NCBI GenBank assembly: GCA_947165505.1
Contig: CAMVAT010000016.1
Span: 1-64,000 of the forward strand
DNA: 64,000 nt
Source of the DNA: an uncultured Prevotellaceae bacterium
GTDB taxonomy: Bacteria; Bacteroidota; Bacteroidia; Bacteroidales; Bacteroidaceae
Direction: 5' to 3'
The notes beneath the pieces were generated by a model. The model searched no databases and had not been told where the DNA came from. It saw only the letters and a program-made list of their open reading frames with translations. Numbering within the stretch: the first letter of the stretch is position 1; each line of letters begins with the position of its first letter. Shown in pieces: positions 56,319 through 64,000 of this stretch. The position numbers and the translations under genes were made by a program.

Positions 56319-58352
56319 TTAATCTTCCTCTTCTTCCTGTTTGGATGCTTCGTCGATGGCTTTGATCTTGTCATAGACCAGTTTCAGGTCATCTTTCAGC
56401 TTATCCACCTTGCGGTTCATCTCGTCGATGAGGCTGTTGCCCTTCTTGCTGCTCACGCTCAGGAATCCGATGTTGTTTTCGTAGGTCTGTATCTCTTGTT
56501 TGAGAGCTTCGTAGCGTCTCATCAGGCGTGTGCGCTCGTTGTCGAGCATGGCGCCACCCTTCTCAGCGGCATTTTTCAGACTGCTGCGGAAGTTGTCCAG
56601 ACGACGGCGGTTGACGCTGATGTTCAGCTCCTTGTATATCTTGTCGAGCACGTCGTGGTATTCTTTGTAGAGCTTATCCTTCTCGCGGAAGGGCACGTGT
56701 CCTATCGATTGGTATTCCTCTACCAGTTCGTGGATGGTGTCGCGCACGTCGTCGCCCGGTTCTTCAGCGATTTCTTTCAGTCGGGCGATGATTTCGCGTT
56801 TCTTAGCCAGGTTTTCGCGCTCTTCGTTGCGTGTGCCGGCATTGGCGGCATTGCGTGCCTCGAAGAATTTATTGCAAGCACTGAGGAAGTCGTTCCACAG
56901 CTGGTCGCCCAGTTTCTTGGGCACGGTGCCGATGGTCTTCCATTCTTTCTGGAGTGCGATGAGTTTGTCTGACGTCGATTTCCAGTCGGTGCTGTCTTGC
57001 AGTTCTTGTGCGCGTGCCACCAGGACGCGTTTCTTCTCAGCGTTTTCAGCGAATTGTGCTTTCATGTCGCGGAAATACTGTGTCTTGCGGGCGAAGAAGT
57101 CGTCGCAGGCGGCGCGGAAGCGCTCGAAAATCTTCACGTTCATCTTCTGCGGGGCAAATCCGATGGTCTTCCATTCAGCCTGCAGTTCGATGATCTGGCG
57201 TGTGTGGCGCTCCCAGTCGGCGGCGCTCTTGTTTTCCTCGGCGATGACGGCCTCTACTTTCTCGCACAGTTCGGTCTTGCGGGCCAGATTCTCCTCTTCT
57301 TTCGAGCGGAGCGCCTCGAAATGCTGCTGGTGACGCTTGTTGATGACGGTCGATGCGGCCTTGAAGCGTGCCCAGATCTCCTCGCGCAGCTCTTTGGTCA
57401 CGGGGCCTGTCTCGCGGTACTGCTGGTGCAGCTCCTGCAACTGATGGAAGGCACTGATCACATCGTTTTCTTCGGCCAGCCGTTCGGCGGCCTCGCAGAT
57501 GCGCGTCTTCATCTCCAAGTTTTTCTTGAAGTCGTATTCGCGCGCTTCGCTGTTCAGTTTCAGCAGGTCGTAGAATTGCTCCACGTTGTGCTGGTATGTG
57601 CGCCACAGTTCGTTGGAGCGCTCAGCCGGCACAGCCTTGATTTCTTTCCACTCCTGCTGCAGGCGCTTGAATTCCTGATAGGAGCGGTTGGCCTCTTCGG
57701 GCGAAGTGGCCATATTCTTGATTCTCTCGATGATGGCGAGTTTGCGTTGCAGATTCTCCTCCTTCTCTTTCTCCATCTGCATGAAAGCTTGGGCTCTCTT
57801 TTCCTTGATCAGTCCCATCTCGGCCTTGAAGGTCTCCTCTACGGGGTCGGGTGCGACCTGATATGCCTCGGGGTCGCCACCGTTGTCGAGATACTCTTTA
57901 TGCTGTGCTTCGCGCTCGGCATTGTGCATCTTGTAGAAGAGAGTCTTCAGGTGGTCCACCTCCTCCTTGTCGGGTGTCTCCTCTCCGTGGGCCAGCTCCT
58001 TGACGCGCTCCAGCACCTCCTCCTTGTTGGCATAGACCTTCTGGGGGGCGGCCTCCTCGGCAGGAGCCTCTTCAGCGGGAGCTTCTTCGGCAGCGGCCTC
58101 AGCGGGTGCCTCTTCTGTAGCAGCCTCAGCAGGAACTTCTTCGGCAGCGGCCTCCTCGGCGGGGGCAGTTTCCTCTGTCACAGCCTCGGCCTGGGCCGGA
58201 GCAGCAGTCTCCTCAGTGGTTTCTACTGCGGCTTCGATTTTTTCCACTGCTTCAGCGGGAGCCTCTTGCTTCACTTCCTGAGCGGTTTCTTCTACTTTTT
58301 TCTCTTCCTCTGGTGTTCCCTGTATCAGGGCATTCTCTTGAGAGTCCATCAT
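56319..58352 (-). CDS. DUF349 domain protein
   Basis: 677 residues, cytosolic, almost wholly helical. Residues about 5-115 are Glu/Ala/Pro-rich repeats (EEAPAEAAAEEAPAEEA). The rest carries five or six DUF349 units of about 70 residues with the frame W-K-x-I-G-x-x-P, for example QEWKEIKAVP, AEWKTIGFAP, KEWKTIGTVP and EEYQSIGHVP, and ends in a coiled coil. DUF349 proteins are found next to stress and DNA-binding functions; role unknown. The start may be the first or second ATG. The leader has a -7 box (TAAGTTTG at 58451-58444) and a short GGCGC/GCGCC hairpin. Confidence 0.88.
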   Translation of the reverse strand: MMDSQENALIQGTPEEEKKVEETAQEVKQEAPAEAVEKIEAAVETTEETAAPAQAEAVTEETAPAEEAAAEEVPAEAATEEAPAEAAAEEAPAEEAPAEEAAPQKVYANKEEVLERVKELAHGEETPDKEEVDHLKTLFYKMHNAEREAQHKEYLDNGGDPEAYQVAPDPVEETFKAEMGLIKEKRAQAFMQMEKEKEENLQRKLAIIERIKNMATSPEEANRSYQEFKRLQQEWKEIKAVPAERSNELWRTYQHNVEQFYDLLKLNSEAREYDFKKNLEMKTRICEAAERLAEENDVISAFHQLQELHQQYRETGPVTKELREEIWARFKAASTVINKRHQQHFEALRSKEEENLARKTELCEKVEAVIAEENKSAADWERHTRQIIELQAEWKTIGFAPQKMNVKIFERFRAACDDFFARKTQYFRDMKAQFAENAEKKRVLVARAQELQDSTDWKSTSDKLIALQKEWKTIGTVPKKLGDQLWNDFLSACNKFFEARNAANAGTRNEERENLAKKREIIARLKEIAEEPGDDVRDTIHELVEEYQSIGHVPFREKDKLYKEYHDVLDKIYKELNISVNRRRLDNFRSSLKNAAEKGGAMLDNERTRLMRRYEALKQEIQTYENNIGFLSVSSKKGNSLIDEMNRKVDKLKDDLKLVYDKIKAIDEASKQEEEED

Positions 58353-58443
58353 GTAACGCTTTAGTTATTGATTCGGTTATTTGCTATCAGGTGGGCGTGT
58401 GGCGGGTATAGGCGCATAAGCGCCTGCTCACACTTTCAAATTG

Positions 58444-58451
58444 CAAACTTA
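58444..58451 (-). promoter_or_regulatory. Probable -7 box of the DUF349 gene
   Basis: TAAGTTTGC on the minus strand, 92 bp before the start; the leader contains GGCGC-ATAA-GCGCC (58411-58424). Confidence 0.4.
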
Positions 58452-58505
58452 TGGTAAAAAAATGAAATAACCTAAAATTATTCCGATTTTTTTAAAAAAA
58501 AGTGT

Positions 58506-59432
58506 CTAAATGAGCCTTTTGTGCCTGAAAAGCCACCAAATAGCGGCCGAAACGAATACGGAAATGAGCATGGCGATGGGGAATCCGACGGGATTGTTCT
58601 CCATGCCGTTGATGAGGTTCATGCCGAAGAGCGACGCGATGAGCGTGGGAAACATCATCATAATCGACACCGAGGTGAGTGTACGCATCACCGTGTTCAT
58701 GTTGTTGTTGATGATGCTCGAATAGGTGTCCATCGTCGATTCGAGGATGTCGGAGTAGATGTTGGTCGTCTCGCGTGCCTGGCTCATCTCGATGTTGACG
58801 TCTTCGATCAGGTCGGCATCCAGTTCATCCACTTGCAGTTTGAACTTCAGTTTTGCCAGCAGGTTTTCGTTGCCCCGGATAGAGGTGATGAAGTAGGTGA
58901 GCGAGTCTTGCAGCCGCGACAGTCCGATGAGCGACTCGTTGTTGATGTCGTGGTCCAGGTTGCGCTTGGCCTTGTCGATGAGGCTGCTGATTTGTTTCAG
59001 GCGCTTCAGGTACCACACGGCAGAAGAGAGAAACAGCCTGAAGGTCATATCCACATAGTCGGTGAATCCTTCGCCGCGCTTCTGTTGAAATGACACGAAG
59101 TCGATCATCATGTTGGTCTCGTAGTAGCACACCGTGATGGTCACGTCGCGCTTGTGGATGATGCCGAGCGGCACCGTGGTGTAGGGTGTGCGCGAACGTA
59201 TCTCCTTGACGTAGGGGATACGCAGGATGATGAGCATCCAACCGTCGTCGTACTCATAGCGGGCACGCTCGTCGGTATCGCTGATGTCTGACATAAAATA
59301 ATCGGGGATGGAAAATCTCTTCTCCAGTTCGCGCTGGTCGTCGTCTGTAGGACAGGTCACTTGTATCCAGCAGTTGGGCTGCCACTCGTCGAGCTTGGTC
59401 AGTCCTTTGGTCGTGTTCCAATACGTCTTCAT
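58506..59432 (-). CDS. corA: CorA-family magnesium transporter
   Basis: 308 residues. Large cytosolic N-domain, a long stalk helix (LKRLKQISSLIDKAKRNLDHDIN ...), then two C-terminal membrane helices with the selectivity motif GMN (FGMNLINGMENN, about 270) between them. Two membrane segments and GMN are the defining marks of CorA. The 120-nt leader contains a short reading frame and alternative hairpins, a possible control element. The product moves magnesium, perhaps also cobalt or nickel. Confidence 0.94.
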   Translation of the reverse strand: MKTYWNTTKGLTKLDEWQPNCWIQVTCPTDDDQRELEKRFSIPDYFMSDISDTDERARYEYDDGWMLIILRIPYVKEIRSRTPYTTVPLGIIHKRDVTITVCYYETNMMIDFVSFQQKRGEGFTDYVDMTFRLFLSSAVWYLKRLKQISSLIDKAKRNLDHDINNESLIGLSRLQDSLTYFITSIRGNENLLAKLKFKLQVDELDADLIEDVNIEMSQARETTNIYSDILESTMDTYSSIINNNMNTVMRTLTSVSIMMMFPTLIASLFGMNLINGMENNPVGFPIAMLISVFVSAAIWWLFRHKRLI

Positions 59433-59440
59433 GTGTTTGG

Positions 59441-59490
59441 GCCTCCAAAAAAGGGTTTAGTGCGGAGGCTCTGCTTCTGAAGCACGGCCC
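59441..59490 (-). promoter_or_regulatory. Alternative hairpins in the corA leader
   Basis: GCCTCC (59441-59446) can pair with GGAGGC (59464-59469). GGGCC (59439-59443) can instead pair with GGCCC (59486-59490). The two pairings share bases and cannot form together. A third small stem TGCTT-CTG-AAGCA-type lies at 59472-59484. The first hairpin is just before the corA start codon. Confidence 0.4.
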
Positions 59491-59495
59491 CTGCG

Positions 59496-59531
59496 TTACA
59501 ACTTACGTTTTTCTGGGTGATAATCGTCCAT
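59496..59531 (-). CDS. Possible 11-residue leader peptide upstream of corA
   Basis: ATG at 59531 and TAA at 59496 give MDDYHPEKRKL, inside the transcript predicted from the promoter at 59561. It ends 63 nt before the corA start, just before the alternative hairpins, the layout of a translation-controlled attenuator. Salmonella corA is known to have a leader ORF, corL; this peptide is not similar in sequence. Chance is not excluded for so short a frame. Confidence 0.35.
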   Translation of the reverse strand: MDDYHPEKRKL

Positions 59532-59560
59532 AAAAAAGTGAATAATTTGATTTTCGGGTG

Positions 59561-59591
59561 CAAAGATAGTGCAAATCGAGTGAAATACAAA
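59561..59591 (-). promoter_or_regulatory. Promoter of corA
   Basis: TTTG (59591-59588), exactly 19 bp, TATCTTTG (59568-59561) on the minus strand: a full consensus match. Transcript start near 59554, leader about 120 nt. Beyond it, 59592-59680 is plain AT-rich sequence. Confidence 0.7.
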
Positions 59592-59681
59592 ATGAAAAAA
59601 CTATTTTTTCATTTTTATTTTTGAGATGCAGCCTATCTTATCTAAAGATACGAAAAATCGGGTGAAATATACGTATACGTA

Positions 59682-59810
59682 AGGAGTTTAGGAGTTGAGG
59701 AGTTTTCGCGGCTTTCAGCCGCTGGAGTTTAGACATTAGTATGATGCAAAAACTGTTGCGCTACGACTATTGTCTAAACTCCTACACTCCCAAACTCCCA
59801 AACTCCAAAA
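59682..59810. repeat. GGAGTTTAG / AAACTCCCA arrays between pepD and corA
   Basis: GGAGTTTAGGAGTTGAGGAG with GTTTAGAC on the left and GTCTAAACTCC-TACACTCC-CAAACTCC-CAAACTCC on the right form a large inverted arrangement. In the middle are GCGGCT-TTC-AGCCGC and unique sequence. The unit is shared with 13170. Confidence 0.75.
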
Positions 59811-59826
59811 AGCAAGCGGAGCTTGC
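59807..59826 (-). terminator. Terminator of pepD
   Basis: On the minus strand GCAAGC-TCC-GCTTGC followed by TTTTT, 14 nt after the pepD stop. Confidence 0.7.
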
Positions 59827-59839
59827 GAAAGTTAAATGA

Positions 59840-61303
59840 CTACTTGATCTTCACAGGTATCATCTCCAGTGTCTTCTTGAGGAACTCCCAGAACTTAGGC
59901 ACGCTGGGGATGTGTGCGCGCTCGTTGGCGGTGTGGGGCGAGAGCAGGGTGGGGCCGAACGAGCAAATGTCGAGTCCGGGATACTTGCTCAGGATGATGG
60001 AGCACTCCAGACCGGCATGCACCACCTGGATGGTGGGTTCGTTGCCGAACAGGTCTTTGTAGATGCCAGCCATCACCTTCACGATCTCGCTGTCGGGGTT
60101 GGGGTTCCAGCCGCCGTAGCCGCCGCCGAAGGCCACCTTCATGCCGGCCATCGAGAAACAGCTCTCAATGGTCTCGGCCAGATATTCCTTCATGCTCTCC
60201 GAGGCGCCGCGCGCCAGTATCTTCACCGCCGCCTTGCCTCCGCCGATGTTGACGATGGCCAGGTTGGATGATGTCTCCACGATATTGGGGATAGAGGGTA
60301 TATAGCGTATCACGCCGTCGTGGCAGGCGTAGATGGCGTTCACCAGATTGTCTTGTATCTCTTCGGGCACCTCGGTCTTCGGTGTCTCCACCTCTTCGGC
60401 GAAGAACTCGATGCCGCTCTCGATGCCCTTGTATTCCTCGTTGAACCGCTCGCACCAGTCGGCCACGGCCTCTTTCAGCGCCTCCACATTGTCTTTGGGC
60501 AGTGTGAGCACCACCTCGCATTCAAAGGGGATGGCATTGCGCATGTTGCCGCCGTTCCAAGCGGCCAGTCGGGCGTCGTTCTCGCTGATGGCGCTGCGCA
60601 CGAAGCGCACCATCAGTTTGTTGGCGTTGGCGCGTCCTTCGCCTATCTCCAGGCCGGAGTGTCCGCCGCGCAGTCCTTTCAGCGTCACCTTCACGGCGGC
60701 GTCGTCGGGGTCAGTGTCGGCCTCTTTGTATTCCATTGTGGCGGTGATGTCGATGCCACCGGCACTGCCGATGATCATCTCGCCCTCGGTCTCAGTGTCG
60801 AGGTTGAGCAGTATCTCACCCTCCAACTCGCCGGCGGGCAGGTCGTTGGCGCCATACATGCCCGTCTCCTCGTCGGCGGTGCAGAGTGCCTCTATCGGTC
60901 CGTGTTTCAGGTCTTTAGCCTCCATCACGGCCATGATGGCAGCGATGCCAAGGCCGTCGTCGGCGCCCAGTGTGGTGCCTTTGGCTTTCACCCACTCACC
61001 GTCTATCCATGTCTGGATGGGGTCAGTTTCAAAGCAGTGTGTGCTCTCTTTCGTCTTCTGTGGCACCATGTCCATGTGGGCTTGCAGGATGACGGTCTTG
61101 CGGTCTTCCATGCCCGGTGTGGCAGGCTTGCGCATCACGATGTTGCCGGCAGGGTCTTGGAAGGCCTCTACGCCAGCACTTTTGGCAAACTCCAGCAGAA
61201 ACTGCTGTACTTTCTCACGATGTCCTGAAGGACGTGGCACCTGTGTCAGCGCATCGAAATTGCGCCAGATACATTCAGGTTGCAGGTTTTTGATTTCACT
61301 CAT
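59840..61303 (-). CDS. pepD: Aminoacyl-histidine dipeptidase / cytosol non-specific dipeptidase
   Basis: Zinc dipeptidase of the M20C group that clears dipeptides in the cytosol. 487 residues, normal for PepD. Metal ligands and base are in place: AHMDMV (H76, D78), LGADDG (D115), TADEETGM (the Glu pair near 147), NLDTE and the last His in the HAGLEC segment. Insert domain with GLRGGHSGLEIGEGRANA. No signal peptide. Its start is preceded by a TTKAGKG heptamer array. Confidence 0.96.
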   Translation of the reverse strand: MSEIKNLQPECIWRNFDALTQVPRPSGHREKVQQFLLEFAKSAGVEAFQDPAGNIVMRKPATPGMEDRKTVILQAHMDMVPQKTKESTHCFETDPIQTWIDGEWVKAKGTTLGADDGLGIAAIMAVMEAKDLKHGPIEALCTADEETGMYGANDLPAGELEGEILLNLDTETEGEMIIGSAGGIDITATMEYKEADTDPDDAAVKVTLKGLRGGHSGLEIGEGRANANKLMVRFVRSAISENDARLAAWNGGNMRNAIPFECEVVLTLPKDNVEALKEAVADWCERFNEEYKGIESGIEFFAEEVETPKTEVPEEIQDNLVNAIYACHDGVIRYIPSIPNIVETSSNLAIVNIGGGKAAVKILARGASESMKEYLAETIESCFSMAGMKVAFGGGYGGWNPNPDSEIVKVMAGIYKDLFGNEPTIQVVHAGLECSIILSKYPGLDICSFGPTLLSPHTANERAHIPSVPKFWEFLKKTLEMIPVKIK

Positions 61304-61314
61304 AGTATTTTGTT

Positions 61315-61375
61315 TAATGTTGAGGGTTTTTAGGGTTAAGGGTTAAGGGTTTAGGGTTAAGGGTTTAGGGTTCTT
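61315..61375. repeat. TTKAGKG heptamer array before pepD
   Basis: TTGAGGG, TTTTAGGG, TTAAGGG and TTTAGGG units, about eight, ending 12 bp before the pepD ATG; followed by TTTTTTACTTTTTTACTTTT (61382-61420 region) at the flippase gene end. Confidence 0.85.
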
Positions 61376-61395
61376 GTGCTTTATTTTTTACTTTT

Positions 61396-62388
61396 TTACT
61401 TTTTTACTCTTTTACTTTTACTCAGGCTTAGTGCCGCCCATCCCCAGATGCCCATGACGATGAGCAATAGCGTCTGCACCGTGTGCACGATGAGCACGAA
61501 GTAGAGGGCGTCGTCGCTCTGCACGCCGTAGATGATGAGCATCGTCTTCACGGCGAAGTGCCACGGGCCGGCTCCGTTGGGCGTGGGCACGATGACGGCG
61601 ATGCTGCCCACGACAAACGACGCGAAGGCGCATCCCAGGCTCAGGTGGGCGGTGGCATCAAAGCAGAAGAACGTCAGGTAGTAGTGCAGGAAATAACATA
61701 CCCAGATGGCCAAAGAATAGACGAGGTACAGGGTCACGCCACGGATATGCCTGAGCGAGGCTACACCCTGCCATAAACTGTGCAGCACATCTTTCACCTT
61801 ATTATAAATGGTCATCTTGCGCACCAACATAAACACCAGCACGAGGGCTGCCGCTGCGCACACGGCCGTCACCAGGTAACCGGTAGCGGTGAAACGGTCA
61901 AAGATGCTGTCCAGACGTGTGCCCGTGGAACTGAAGAAATGGTTGAGCACGGGCATCTGAACCACCAGGGCCACCCCTGTCATCAGCAGCATGATGAGCA
62001 TATCCACGGCACGCTCGGTGACCACCGTGCCCAAGGCCTTCGAAAACGACACCCCGTCGTGGCGCTTGAGAATGCCGCAACGCGTAAACTCACCTACGCG
62101 GGGCACCACCAGACTGGCGGCATACGACACAAAGATGGCATTGATGCACGACGACAGACGGGGGTGCTCGCCCACGGGTTCGAGCGTCTGCCGCCAGCGG
62201 ATGGCACGGAAGGCTTGTGCCAGGATGCAGAACGGAAACGACAGGATCATCCACGTCCAGTCCATCTCATGCCACAGCACCGTGTCTATCTTCTGAAAGT
62301 CGAAGTTGCGGTACATCCAATAGAGGATGGCACCGCCGAAGAGCAATGGCAATATAACTTTAAAAGTGATAGAAAAGACTTTTCTCAT
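61396..62388 (-). CDS. Lysylphosphatidylglycerol synthase-like membrane protein (UPF0104 flippase-like)
   Basis: 330 residues from ATG 62388 (MRKVFSITFKVILPLLFG). A longer frame to 62466 reaches above the promoter and is rejected. About eight membrane helices. Family marks: PFCILAQAFRAIRWRQ, ASLVVPRVGEFTRCGIL, RAVDMLIML, and PTPNGAGPWHFAVKTMLIIYG near the end. Related proteins are the flippase part of MprF and many uncharacterised lipid-linked transporters. No synthase domain, so the likely role is moving a lipid or glycolipid across the inner membrane. Precedes pepD; divergent from a glycosyltransferase. Confidence 0.88.
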   Translation of the reverse strand: MRKVFSITFKVILPLLFGGAILYWMYRNFDFQKIDTVLWHEMDWTWMILSFPFCILAQAFRAIRWRQTLEPVGEHPRLSSCINAIFVSYAASLVVPRVGEFTRCGILKRHDGVSFSKALGTVVTERAVDMLIMLLMTGVALVVQMPVLNHFFSSTGTRLDSIFDRFTATGYLVTAVCAAAALVLVFMLVRKMTIYNKVKDVLHSLWQGVASLRHIRGVTLYLVYSLAIWVCYFLHYYLTFFCFDATAHLSLGCAFASFVVGSIAVIVPTPNGAGPWHFAVKTMLIIYGVQSDDALYFVLIVHTVQTLLLIVMGIWGWAALSLSKSKRVKK

Positions 62389-62435
62389 TTCATTCTGCAC
62401 AAGTGTCTGAAGTGGTGACACTCCACTTACGGGTG

Positions 62436-62467
62436 CAAAAATAGAAATAAAAATCGGAAAAAACAAT
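62436..62467 (-). promoter_or_regulatory. Promoter of the flippase-like gene
   Basis: ATTG (62467-62464), 20 bp, TATTTTTG (62443-62436) on the minus strand; leader about 40 nt to ATG 62388. Confidence 0.5.
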
Positions 62468-62539
62468 CGCCGAAACAGTTTTTTTCAAAAAGCGGCTCTT
62501 ATTACGAAAAAATACGCTATCTTCGCAGCATCAAACGAA

Positions 62540-64000
62540 ATGTTTATGTTACAAAAGACAGATATCTTTATTCCTCACGACCGTATGGACGTGTCGTCCG
62601 ACATGGTGGCTCGCTTGAGGAGTGTGCCCCAAGTGCAGCACATCTGGCTGCTGGCAGCCGCGCAGACCGCCGCGCAGAGTCTGCCGCCCGAGGGGGCGCA
62701 ATGGCTCGTCGTCGATTCGCCGCTCTCCACGGCGGCCATGAAGGCCGTCGCCGAGGCCGCCGCCTCGCCCTATACGCTCGTCGGCCTGAAAGCCACGGCG
62801 TTTACGCTGGGCCTGTACGCCATACCCCGCTGGTTGCGTGCCGCCGCCGAGACGGATGCCGCCTTGGTATATGCCGACCACTATTCGGTGGAGGGCGGAC
62901 AGGTGGTCAAGCACCCCGTCATCGACTACCAAGAGGGCAGTCTGCGCGACGACTTCGACTTCGGTTCGCTCTTGCTGATCAAGACGAGTCTGCTGCAGGC
63001 CTACGCCGGTCAGGCGAAGTTGCCCGATTACCAATATGCCGGTCTTTACGACCTGCGGCTCTATCTCAGCCGTCAGGGGCGTCTGTTCCACTTGAATGAA
63101 TACCTCTACACAGAGCAGGAGCATGACCTCAGGACATCGGGCGAGAAACAGTTCGACTACGTCAACCCCCGCAACCGGGAGGTGCAGGTAGAGATGGAGC
63201 AGGCTGTGACGGCCCATCTGGCCGAGGTGGGTGCGCTGGTCGATACAGCCCGATACCACACCCTCGACTTCGATGAGGAGGAGTTTCCTGTCGAGGCTTC
63301 CGTGGTCATCCCCGTCTTCAACCGCGAGCGCACCATCTGCGATGCCGTCGATTCGGCATTGGCGCAGAAAGCCGCTTTCAAATACAATGTCATCGTGGTC
63401 GATAACCACTCTACCGACCGCACCACAGAGTTGCTCGAGGCCTATACCGATGCGCGCCTGGTACATATCATCCCCGACCGCACCGACCTGGGCATCGGCG
63501 GGTGCTGGAACGTGGCGGTCAACGACCCCCGCTGCGGGCGCTTTGCCGTGCAGCTCGACAGCGACGACCTCTATTCGTCGCCCCAGACGTTGCAACAGGT
63601 GGTTGACGCCTTTCACAAGCAGAATGCGGCCATGGTCATCGGGTCGTATCGTATGTGCGACTTCGACCTCAACACCCTGCCTCCCGGACTGATAGACCAT
63701 CGTGAGTGGACCGACCAGAATGGACCCAACAACGCGCTGCGTATCAACGGCTTGGGAGCGCCGCGCGCCTTCTTCACGCCCATCGTGCGCCGCATACAGT
63801 TTCCGAACACCTCATACGGCGAAGACTATGCGCTGGGACTGGCCTTCAGCCGCCAGTACCGCATCGGGCGCATCTATAGCGAACTCTACCTGTGCCGCAG
63901 GTGGGGAGGCAACAGCGACGCCGCTCTCAGCATCGAGCGGGTCAATGCCAACAACCTGTATAAAGACCGCCTGCGCAGCATGGAACTGTCGGCACGGCAG
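62540..64000 (+). CDS. Family 2 glycosyltransferase, cut by the window edge
   Basis: An open frame without stop from ATG 62540 ([17 protein letters not shown]) to the end, 487 codons; a second ATG two codons on is also possible. The first 250 residues ([14 protein letters not shown] ... [13 protein letters not shown]) look like a degenerate nucleotide-sugar-binding half, with [11 protein letters not shown]. The second half is a typical GT-A domain: [34 protein letters not shown], and the metal-binding LDSDDLY, then [10 protein letters not shown] and [11 protein letters not shown]. So it may be a tandem GT2 with one active site visible. Likely in glycan or LPS/exopolysaccharide assembly; acceptor unknown. 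Confidence 0.9.
   Translation, partial: MFMLQKTDIFIPHDRMDVSSDMVARLRSVPQVQHIWLLAAAQTAAQSLPPEGAQWLVVDSPLSTAAMKAVAEAAASPYTLVGLKATAFTLGLYAIPRWLRAAAETDAALVYADHYSVEGGQVVKHPVIDYQEGSLRDDFDFGSLLLIKTSLLQAYAGQAKLPDYQYAGLYDLRLYLSRQGRLFHLNEYLYTEQEHDLRTSGEKQFDYVNPRNREVQVEMEQAVTAHLAEVGALVDTARYHTLDFDEEEFPVEASVVIPVFNRERTICDAVDSALAQKAAFKYNVIVVDNHSTDRTTELLEAYTDARLVHIIPDRTDLGIGGCWNVAVNDPRCGRFAVQLDSDDLYSSPQTLQQVVDAFHKQNAAMVIGSYRMCDFDLNTLPPGLIDHREWTDQNGPNNALRINGLGAPRAFFTPIVRRIQFPNTSYGEDYALGLAFSRQYRIGRIYSELYLCRRWGGNSDAALSIERVNANNLYKDRLRSMELSARQ

Overview
The window is a 64 kb chromosomal segment of a Bacteroidota bacterium, most likely a Prevotella-like member of the Prevotellaceae. Three things support this. Several secreted proteins end in type IX secretion (T9SS) sorting tails. 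Promoters follow the Bacteroidota pattern (TTTG, about 19-20 bp, TAnnTTTG), and start codons lie in A-rich, Shine-Dalgarno-poor contexts. The gene neighbourhoods (parA-parB-DUF5683-mltD-spoT, rsfS-ftsH-cdsA, rsmD-DUF3822, etfB-etfA beside an acyl-CoA dehydrogenase) are typical of the order. Pectin and glucan enzymes (PL11 lyase, CE8 pectinesterase, GH5) suggest a plant-polysaccharide user from gut or rumen. No insertion sequence, prophage, CRISPR array or rRNA operon was seen; there is one tRNA.

Layout. 0-2.3 kb: the start of an acyl-CoA dehydrogenase and etfBA. 2.3-7.7 kb: a rhamnogalacturonan lyase, a truncated amino-acid/dicarboxylate symporter and a three-repeat secreted protein. 7.7-18.3 kb: housekeeping (rmuC, dnaG, a TPR-like protein, cardiolipin synthase, rsmD, DUF3822, a RecD-like helicase). 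18.4-23.7 kb: a tight four-gene unit with a TlpA-like thioredoxin, a DUF6029 outer-membrane protein, an Omp28-like lipoprotein and a large T9SS-exported Omp28-like protein. This is the best candidate here for an undescribed multi-gene system. 24-31.8 kb: two surface proteins, alaS, a MerR regulator, nadE and pectinesterase. 31.8-38.5 kb: spoT, lytic transglycosylase, DUF5683, parB, parA. 38.7-42.1 kb: surE, lpxB, a phenylacetate-CoA ligase. 42.4-50.1 kb: an accessory island with a 1650-residue surface protein, a beta-helix partner, two orphan small genes, a long imperfect hairpin and a GH5 glucanase. Base composition switches abruptly inside genes there. 50.1-64 kb: methyltransferase, metallophosphoesterase, cdsA, ftsH, rsfS, tRNA-Gln, DUF349 protein, corA, pepD, a flippase-like membrane protein, and a glycosyltransferase cut by the window edge.

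Two repeat phenomena run through the window. One is a family of C/G-rich palindromic elements dispersed between genes, some of which run into coding ends and supply protein tails. The other is a set of short tandem arrays, each with its own unit. Many lie between two same-direction genes just before the downstream start codon. Four share a TTKAGKG heptamer and two share a TACTAGT unit. All functions are assigned by reading motifs and context; no database search was run.
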